Part shown: positions 53,702 to 64,000 of the stretch, piece after piece
Layout of the letters: each line of letters opens with the position of its first letter
Position numbering within the stretch: the first letter of the stretch is position 1
Assembly: GCF_900116145.1 (NCBI RefSeq)
Contig: NZ_FPAB01000008.1
Location: 62,001 to 126,000 of the forward strand
Origin: Streptomyces harbinensis
GTDB lineage: Bacteria; Actinomycetota; Actinomycetes; Streptomycetales; Streptomycetaceae
Direction: 5' to 3'
Length of the DNA stretch: 64,000 bases
Notes under the pieces: model-generated
What the model saw: only the letters and a program-made list of their open reading frames with translations
What the model was told of the DNA's origin: nothing
Databases searched by the model: none
Position numbers and translations under genes: made by a program

Positions 53702-53745
53702 TGATCCGGCGGCCCGGCCGGGCCCGTGGGCGGTGCGCCGGATCA
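53702..53745 (-). terminator. Hairpin terminator after LAL regulator
   Basis: Arms TGATCCGGCG and CGCCGGATCA pair perfectly and enclose a second 12-bp palindrome GCCCGGCCGGGC. The hairpin begins within the regulator's stop codon and separates it from the terpenoid operon promoter. Confidence 0.65.
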
Positions 53746-56487
53746 GGCGGTGGTCAGCCGTCCGCTGAGGCTGGCGGCGGCGAGTTCGACCCGGGAGCGG
53801 CAGCCGGTGCGGGCGAAGAGCCTGGTCAGATAGTGCTCGACGGTCTTCTCGCTGAGGGCGAGCCGCTGCGCGATCTGACGGTTCGTCAGTCCGGCGCCGA
53901 TCAGTTCGACGATGCGCCGCTCCGTGTCGCCGGCCGCCCGGCGCCGTGCCCGGGCGCGCGGGGCCGGTACCCCGCGCTCGCGGGTCACCGCGCGGATGCG
54001 CTCCAGCAGCACGGCGGCGCCGCAGCCGGTCGCCAGGTCGTGGGCCTCGCGCAGCCAGGGCCCGGGGTCGTCCGCGAACCGGGCCACCACCGGCGCGGAT
54101 TCCAGCAGCAGGGACCGGTCCCCGCGCTCCCGGGCGAGATCGGCGGCCACCCGGGCGTGCACCACGTCCCGGCCGGCCAGGGCGCGCGCCAGATGGACGC
54201 TCTCGGTCAGCCGGGGACGGCCGTCCTGGCGGTGCAGCCGCTCGGTCTGCTCCAGCAGCTGACCGGCGGCCTCCGGGTCCTCGGCGTACGCGGCGATCCC
54301 CACCGCCCGTGTCAGCAGCCGGTCGAGGCAGGCGTGCCGGCCGGCCCGCTGCAGTCGCCGGGAGACGTGCCGGGCGTGCCGGATCGCGCGCCGGTGCTGG
54401 CCCATGTGGTGGTACAGGCCGGTCCTCGCCCAGGCGCGCAGGCCGGCGAGCCGGGGGGCGGGTGCGGCGGCGGCCAGCCACTCGGCGGCCTGCCGGAACT
54501 CGCCCCGGGCGGCGCAGATGTCGGCGGCGAACAGCCGGGCGGCATGGTGCACCAGGGTGTCGGCGGGCCCGGACAGCTCCAGTTCGCGGACCGCGGACAT
54601 GGCCCGGGACCAGTCGGCGGCCCGGTGGCTTCCGACCACCCGGCGGTAGGCGCCCAGCACGCCGGTGTCCGGGAGCCGGTAGCGGGCGCCGAGGACGATG
54701 TGGAACACCGTGGCCACATCGACCACCGCCGCCGCCGCGCACAGCCGGTCGAGGTCGGCGCACGGCGCGGGACGGCCGGTGGCGCGCCAGGCGCGGGCGC
54801 AGGCGTCGGCGTCACCGGACAGCGCGGCCTGCACCACCTCCATCTCGTCCGCCGCCAGGAACCCCGGCACGCCGATCCAGCGCGAGGGCGCGGAGCCCCG
54901 CGGCACGCCGGGGCCCGACTGCCGGGCGCCGAACCACCACTCGGAGAAGCCGGTCCTGCCGGGTCCGGGCAACTCCTCGTCCAGCAGCGCCCGGACGCTC
55001 TGCCCCACGGGCGGCTCCCCGGTGTGCAGTGCCACGAGCATCGCGGCGGCCCGGGTCTGGGCGCGCGGGTCGAGGGCCCCGGGGGACCCGTCCGGCTCGG
55101 TGGCGCCGGCGATCGCCTCCCGCAGCAGTTCGTACTGCCCGGTGCGCAGCACCAGGGTGAGCAGCCGGTTGAGGACCCGGGTGTGCTCCGCCCCGCCGGG
55201 CGGCAGCCGGTGCAGGACGGCGGCGCACAGCAGGGCGGCCCGCCGCGGTTCCTCGCGGGCGGCGGCGCCCGCCAGGTCGAGCAGCCGCGCGGTCATGTCC
55301 GCGCCGGGCGCCAGCGCCGTGCTGCCCCGGGCGATGTGGTCCGCGAGGGCCACCGAGTCCACCGCGGCGTCGCGCCGCTGACGGGCCAGCAGCCGTTCGG
55401 CGATCGCGGCGTGCAGCCCCGCTCCCCGGAACACCTTGGTGCGGTCGACCGCGGCGGCGGCCAGGGCGGGACAGCGGCAGTGCACCCGGCCCGCCGGGTC
55501 GGCCACCAGTACGCCCGCCTCGATCAGCCGGTCCAGGGTCCGGCCACAGGCGGTGAGTTCGGCGCCGGCCGTCTCGGCGAGCAGCGGCAGATCGTCCACG
55601 CTGACCCCGTCCCAGGCGGCCACCGAGGACAGCAGCCAGGGCGCGAGCGGGCCGGCCTCGGCCACCCGCGCCAGCAGCGGATGGCCGGCGGGCAGCGCGA
55701 TCGCCTCGGCGGGCGCGCGCAGACACAGCCGGCCCCGGAAGACGGTCAGCCGGTCGCCGCGCTGGAGGTCGGCGAGCGTGCCCAGCAGGGTGCCGGGATC
55801 GGTGAACAGCGGCCCCAGCGCGGCACGGAGCGCGGCCTCCGCCGCCTCGTCCAGCCGGGTTCCGGCCGCCCGGCGCAGCAGCGCGAGGGCGTCCCCCTCG
55901 GCGAGCGGGCCCAGGGTGAGCACCCGGTCGGCGGCGGTGCGCAGTTCGGCGGTCCCGGGATCGGGCCCGGTGTCCTGCCGGCAGGTGGCCAGCACCGGGA
56001 AACCGCAGCGGCGGGCCGCGGTGAGCAGCGGTGCGGGCTCGGCCACCAGGTGCGCGTCGTCGGCCAGCAGCGCGGTACGCCCGCCCCGGGCGAGCCGGTC
56101 GAACAGCACACCGAGTTCGGTGACCATGGACGGCGTCCAGCCACCGGCGTCGCCGCCCCCGGCCTGGGCCAGCCGCGCCACCGGGGTGAGCGAGTCGGCC
56201 AGCCCCGCGTCGGCGAACGCCTCGAACCGGTCGCGCACACTGTGCACCAGCGAGGCGATGCCGTACCGGTCGGCACCCGGCTCCACGGGGGCTGCCCCGA
56301 ACCGTACCGGCAGCACCCGCAGCCCCTCCGCCCGCAGCGAGCGCCCCACCGCGTCCAGGACGGCGGATCTGCCGATACCGGCGGGGCCGCGCAGGACCAG
56401 CAGGGAGCCCCGGCCGGTCATCAGCGCCGTACGCAGCGCGGCCACGTCACGGTCCCTGCCCTGCAAACGGCTACGGTCTCGGGCCAC
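53743..56487 (-). CDS. LAL-type LuxR regulator with altered Walker A
   Basis: This 914-residue large ATP-binding LuxR (MalT/LAL) regulator has an N-terminal NTPase-like domain, a long helical middle part and a C-terminal LuxR helix-turn-helix (TERRIVELIGAGLTNRQIAQRL, LSEKTVEHYLTRLF). The P-loop reads GPAGIGRS, with Arg where the Walker A lysine belongs, and the Walker B region is LLADDAH. The GTG at 56487 has AGGAGG upstream; the longer open frame is not protein-like. It lies immediately upstream of the terpenoid operon and is divergent from a paralogue, so it is a likely activator. Confidence 0.9.
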   Translation of the reverse strand: MARDRSRLQGRDRDVAALRTALMTGRGSLLVLRGPAGIGRSAVLDAVGRSLRAEGLRVLPVRFGAAPVEPGADRYGIASLVHSVRDRFEAFADAGLADSLTPVARLAQAGGGDAGGWTPSMVTELGVLFDRLARGGRTALLADDAHLVAEPAPLLTAARRCGFPVLATCRQDTGPDPGTAELRTAADRVLTLGPLAEGDALALLRRAAGTRLDEAAEAALRAALGPLFTDPGTLLGTLADLQRGDRLTVFRGRLCLRAPAEAIALPAGHPLLARVAEAGPLAPWLLSSVAAWDGVSVDDLPLLAETAGAELTACGRTLDRLIEAGVLVADPAGRVHCRCPALAAAAVDRTKVFRGAGLHAAIAERLLARQRRDAAVDSVALADHIARGSTALAPGADMTARLLDLAGAAAREEPRRAALLCAAVLHRLPPGGAEHTRVLNRLLTLVLRTGQYELLREAIAGATEPDGSPGALDPRAQTRAAAMLVALHTGEPPVGQSVRALLDEELPGPGRTGFSEWWFGARQSGPGVPRGSAPSRWIGVPGFLAADEMEVVQAALSGDADACARAWRATGRPAPCADLDRLCAAAAVVDVATVFHIVLGARYRLPDTGVLGAYRRVVGSHRAADWSRAMSAVRELELSGPADTLVHHAARLFAADICAARGEFRQAAEWLAAAAPAPRLAGLRAWARTGLYHHMGQHRRAIRHARHVSRRLQRAGRHACLDRLLTRAVGIAAYAEDPEAAGQLLEQTERLHRQDGRPRLTESVHLARALAGRDVVHARVAADLARERGDRSLLLESAPVVARFADDPGPWLREAHDLATGCGAAVLLERIRAVTRERGVPAPRARARRRAAGDTERRIVELIGAGLTNRQIAQRLALSEKTVEHYLTRLFARTGCRSRVELAAASLSGRLTTA

Positions 56488-56673
56488 GGCCCGCCTCCTC
56501 CTGAGGTGTGCCGGGCGGCGGTGCTCGGGGGCCGTGGCCCCTCCCCCGCGCCCGGGCGATCGCTCCGCGAGACCCGCCAGGACCTGCCCTTTCGGGTCAA
56601 CTCCCATTCTGCACAGGCGATTCGGCATTCCCGGTGTGTGTCTGCGAGGCAAAGCTGTGGGCATACTGCCTGG
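56488..56673. promoter_or_regulatory. Divergent promoter region of two LAL regulators
   Basis: These 186 bp separate the two divergent regulator genes. CATACT (56662-56667) lies seven bases before the plus-strand GTG and could be a -10 for a leaderless transcript, since no ribosome site precedes that GTG. The matching -35 is not clear. I see no strong operator symmetry. Confidence 0.4.
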
Positions 56674-59457
56674 GTGCTCAGCACCTCCGGGGACACGGAC
56701 GGATCGCCCCGGCCACGGCGGGTTCTCCCGGGCCGGGCCGGCACGGTCGCGCGGCTCGCCGCCGACGCCACCTCGGCGCGTACCCCGCCGTTGCTCCTGG
56801 TCACCGGCCCGGGCGGTATCGGCCGCAGCGCGCTGCTCGCCGCCGTGCGGGAGACGCTGACCGAACGGGGCGTGCGCGTCCTCGACCTGCGCCTGGCCCG
56901 CAACGAGCGTGACCGTCACCATGCGCTGGCCGCCCGTTTGGCGGCCGAACTGGGCACGCTGCACCGGGCGGAGGACGGCCGGCGGCCGGCGCACACCGCC
57001 CCCGTGGCGCCGCAGCCGGAGGCCGGCCGCGATCTGACGGCCGCCCTGCGCTCGGCGGTCGCCTCCGGCGAGACGCTCGTGGTGCTGATCGACGACCTCC
57101 AGTGGGCCGACGCGGCCTCCCGCGGCACGCTGCTGGCGAGGATCCGCTCGCTCACCGGCGGCCCGGTCACCTTCGTGTGCGGCTACCGCACGACCCCGGG
57201 CGGCACCGCCCGGGACCGGGCCGCGCTGGACCGGCTGCGGGCGGCCGGCCTGGTCCGGGTGGTGCCGCTGCGCCCTCTGTGCTCCGCCGAGGTGGACACC
57301 CTGGTCGCCCACACGGTACGGGCCAGGCCCTCGGCCGCACTGGCCGCGCGGCTGCGCCGCGACTGCCGGGGCGTACCCGCCGCCGTGCTCGCCGCGGTCG
57401 CCGGCTACCGGCGGGAGGGGGCACTGCGCGTGCTCCAGCGGCACGCCTGCCTCACGTCACCGGAGCGCCCGCCCGCGGTCCCGGACGATCTGCCGCTGGT
57501 CGAACACCTCCGGCACCTGGGCGACCGCCCCTGGTCGGTCGCCAAGGCCCTGGCGGTACTGCACCCGCTGGGCCCGCCGGCGGTGGGGCTGATCGCCCGC
57601 GCCCTGGAGACGGACGAGGAGGAGGTGCGCGAGCAGCTGGAACTGCTCCGCGCCGAGGGGGTGTTGTGGTGCGCCGGCGGACGGTGGCGGTTCCGGCTGC
57701 CGCTGCTCGGGTACGCGCTCGCCGGCTGCCTCGGCCAGTTCGAGCGGCGCCGGCTCTCCCAGCTCGCCGTCACCGCCGTGTGGGCGGGCGAGGCGGTGGC
57801 CGACGACCACGTCCTGGCCGAACACCTGGTCACGGCGGGCCGGTTCGTCGACTCCCGGCGGGCCGCCGGGGAACTGGTGACCCGGGGCCGGGCGGCCCTG
57901 CTGCACGACGGCCACCACGCGGTGCGCTGGCTGCGGGCCGCACTCGACCTGACCACCGAACCGGAGCAGCGGGCCGCCGCACTCCTCCTCCACGCGACCG
58001 CCTGCTGCATCCATCTGCGGCACGCCGAGGCCATGGAGAGCGCCTGGACGGTGCTGTCCCGGTACACCGGACTGGTCACCTCCGAGGACCTGTTCGACAT
58101 GGAGGCGATCTGGGTGGTCTCGGCGGCCGGCGTCTCCGACACGACGGCGCTCGCCGCGCTCGCCGAAGAGCGCTGGCGCACGCTGCCGGGCGGCGAGGGA
58201 CACCGGATCGTCGCCCGCTGTCTGGCCCTGTGCCATCTGGAACGCTGGCGGGAGGCGGTGGACCACCTAACCGCCACCCGGGAGATCTGGAGCCGGGAGA
58301 ACGACCTGGTCGCCGCCGTCGGGCAGGTGGTGAGCGAGACCGGGGCCGCCCTCCTCGGCCGCACCGCGGCACTGGACCGCTCCGTCGACGACCCGACCCG
58401 CTATCCGCTGTGGCACCGGGGCGGCCGGCACCGCTTCCAGCGGCTGACGAGCCTGGCCAGGGTGCTCATGCAGTTCAACGAACTGGACCGGGCCGAAGCA
58501 CTGCTGGCCGGCCACCACCTGCCCTCCGGCTACCGGCCGATCCCCGACCGGGTGGTCGCGGACAGCCACGCCGGGCACTGGGACCGGGCCCTGGACCTGG
58601 CCAGGACGGCACTGGCCGCCGACACCTGGGTCGGCGAACTGACCAGTCACACCATGGCCTCCCGCGAACTGAGCACCATCCTCGCCGCCCGGGGCCGGCT
58701 GACCGAGGCCCGGGCGGTGATCGAGCAGGCCAAGAGCGTGCACTCGCTGCTGCTCCATCTGCTGGCCGTGCCCGAGTCCGAGTGGGAGCAGATACTGGGC
58801 GGGCGCGAGCGGTCCCTGCAGGTGATCACCGAGGCGCTGGCCCTCGCCGGGGAACGCGGCCTGGTCGTGGGCACCGACGAACTGTGGCTGCGGCGCGCCG
58901 AGGCGGAACTGGTGACCGGCGACCCGGCGGCGGCCCGGCGCAGCGTGGCCGAGGTGATCCGGGTGGCGGAGCTGACCGGCACCAGCCGCGCCCAGCTGTG
59001 CCGGCACATCGGCGTCGCCATGATGGAGGGGGACCGCACGGCGTCCGCCGAGGCGGTCCGGCTGGCCCGCCGCCGCAACCAGCCGCTGGAACTCGCCGAC
59101 ACCCTGCAGACCGTCGTCCGCCTCGGCCAGGCCGACCCGGCGCTGCTGCGGGAAGCCTACGGCCTGTACGGGGACCTCGACGCGCTCATGCGCAAGGCAC
59201 AGCTGCGGAACCTGATGCGCGAGCAGAACATCTCCGTCCCGGACCGCAGCGCCACCACCTCGGAGAACGAACGGCTGCTGGCGGTGCTGGTGACGGAGGG
59301 CCTGACCAACCGGGAGATGTCGATCGCGCTCGGGTGCAGCGAGAAGAGCGTGGAGAGCCGGCTGACCCGCCTCTTCAAACGCGCCGGCTACCGCTCCCGG
59401 GTGGAACTGGCCTCGGCCATCCTGACCGGCGACTACCCGGTCGGCCGGCCGGGCTGA
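56674..59457 (+). CDS. LAL-type LuxR regulator (paralogue)
   Basis: This 927-residue LAL-family regulator has the P-loop GPGGIGRS (again Arg in place of Lys), a clear Walker B VVLIDDLQWAD and a helical repeat region. The C-terminal LuxR helix-turn-helix is LAVLVTEGLTNREMSIAL, CSEKSVESRLTRLFKRAG, YRSRVELASAIL. Its C-terminal 50 residues are closely similar to those of the divergent neighbour, so the two arose by duplication. The start is the first GTG after the intergenic region, with no ribosome site, so probably leaderless. Its stop is seven bases from the convergent cas6e stop. Which promoters it controls is unknown; the terpenoid operon is the obvious candidate. Confidence 0.88.
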   Translation: MLSTSGDTDGSPRPRRVLPGRAGTVARLAADATSARTPPLLLVTGPGGIGRSALLAAVRETLTERGVRVLDLRLARNERDRHHALAARLAAELGTLHRAEDGRRPAHTAPVAPQPEAGRDLTAALRSAVASGETLVVLIDDLQWADAASRGTLLARIRSLTGGPVTFVCGYRTTPGGTARDRAALDRLRAAGLVRVVPLRPLCSAEVDTLVAHTVRARPSAALAARLRRDCRGVPAAVLAAVAGYRREGALRVLQRHACLTSPERPPAVPDDLPLVEHLRHLGDRPWSVAKALAVLHPLGPPAVGLIARALETDEEEVREQLELLRAEGVLWCAGGRWRFRLPLLGYALAGCLGQFERRRLSQLAVTAVWAGEAVADDHVLAEHLVTAGRFVDSRRAAGELVTRGRAALLHDGHHAVRWLRAALDLTTEPEQRAAALLLHATACCIHLRHAEAMESAWTVLSRYTGLVTSEDLFDMEAIWVVSAAGVSDTTALAALAEERWRTLPGGEGHRIVARCLALCHLERWREAVDHLTATREIWSRENDLVAAVGQVVSETGAALLGRTAALDRSVDDPTRYPLWHRGGRHRFQRLTSLARVLMQFNELDRAEALLAGHHLPSGYRPIPDRVVADSHAGHWDRALDLARTALAADTWVGELTSHTMASRELSTILAARGRLTEARAVIEQAKSVHSLLLHLLAVPESEWEQILGGRERSLQVITEALALAGERGLVVGTDELWLRRAEAELVTGDPAAARRSVAEVIRVAELTGTSRAQLCRHIGVAMMEGDRTASAEAVRLARRRNQPLELADTLQTVVRLGQADPALLREAYGLYGDLDALMRKAQLRNLMREQNISVPDRSATTSENERLLAVLVTEGLTNREMSIALGCSEKSVESRLTRLFKRAGYRSRVELASAILTGDYPVGRPG

Positions 59458-59464
59458 CACCGGA

Positions 59465-64000
<4,536 letters not shown>

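Noticed and set aside
53152-56673. A long plus-strand frame running into the second LAL gene
   Set aside because: It is a shadow of the minus-strand synthase and first LAL genes; the real protein starts at the GTG at 56674, where domain-like sequence begins.

Overview
The window is a high-GC actinobacterial chromosome segment and almost certainly comes from Streptomyces or a close relative. The reasons are the strong G/C third-position bias, frequent GTG starts, ATGA/GTGA stop-start overlaps, two rare TTA (bldA-type) codons, an IdeR/DmdR-like iron box, a two-domain small laccase, LAL-type LuxR regulators and a type I-E cas operon. No rRNA, tRNA, IS element or CRISPR array was seen.

Region 1 (1-22,108) is a nonribosomal peptide locus. 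A large NRPS, cut off at the left edge, runs A(partial)-PCP-C-A-PCP-C-A-PCP-C-A-PCP-TE. It is followed in one overlapping operon by an O-carbamoyltransferase, a PCP-C-A-PCP NRPS, a stand-alone adenylation protein and an MbtH protein, then by an EntS-like MFS exporter with a TTA codon. A P450/ferredoxin pair and a divergent MarR regulator close the region, with paired operators between them. The domain order implies that the stand-alone A domain charges the PCP-first NRPS, which hands its chain to the TE-bearing NRPS. Pocket residues suggest valine in the small NRPS, threonine in one module of the large NRPS and basic residues in its last two modules.

Region 2 (22,121-25,279) is an iron-box-controlled siderophore uptake operon: a binding lipoprotein and two FecCD permeases, with no ATPase. 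Region 3 (25,309-31,433) encodes secreted proteins: a ThuA/PQQ-type sugar dehydrogenase, a cupredoxin-Ig-DUF1080 protein and a divergent Tat-exported small laccase. Region 4 (31,503-37,324) holds a TetR regulator with two bacterial-PH-domain membrane proteins, a small Cys-rich unknown, a MatB-type malonyl-CoA ligase and an IclR regulator.

Region 5 (37,494-59,457) is a terpenoid or meroterpenoid locus. A second-copy MEP module (ispH-dxs-ispG) and a TTA-containing LuxR regulator face a ten-gene operon. That operon encodes two polyprenyl diphosphate synthases, a tryptophan-2,3-dioxygenase/FAD-monooxygenase fusion, a P450 with its own ferredoxin and ferredoxin reductase, two aromatic-hydroxylase-type flavoenzymes, a limonene-epoxide-hydrolase-like protein and a Pyr4/PaxB-family membrane terpene cyclase. 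Two divergent LAL regulators sit upstream. I infer that polyprenyl diphosphate made from boosted MEP flux is epoxidised, cyclised by the membrane cyclase and oxidised. The dioxygenase domain hints at an indole or tryptophan-derived partner. No terpene synthase of class I and no UbiA or ABBA prenyltransferase is visible.

Region 6 (59,465-64,000) is the distal part of a type I-E CRISPR effector operon (cas6e, cas5e, cas7e, cse2, partial cse1), running off the right edge with no cas1/cas2 or repeats in view.
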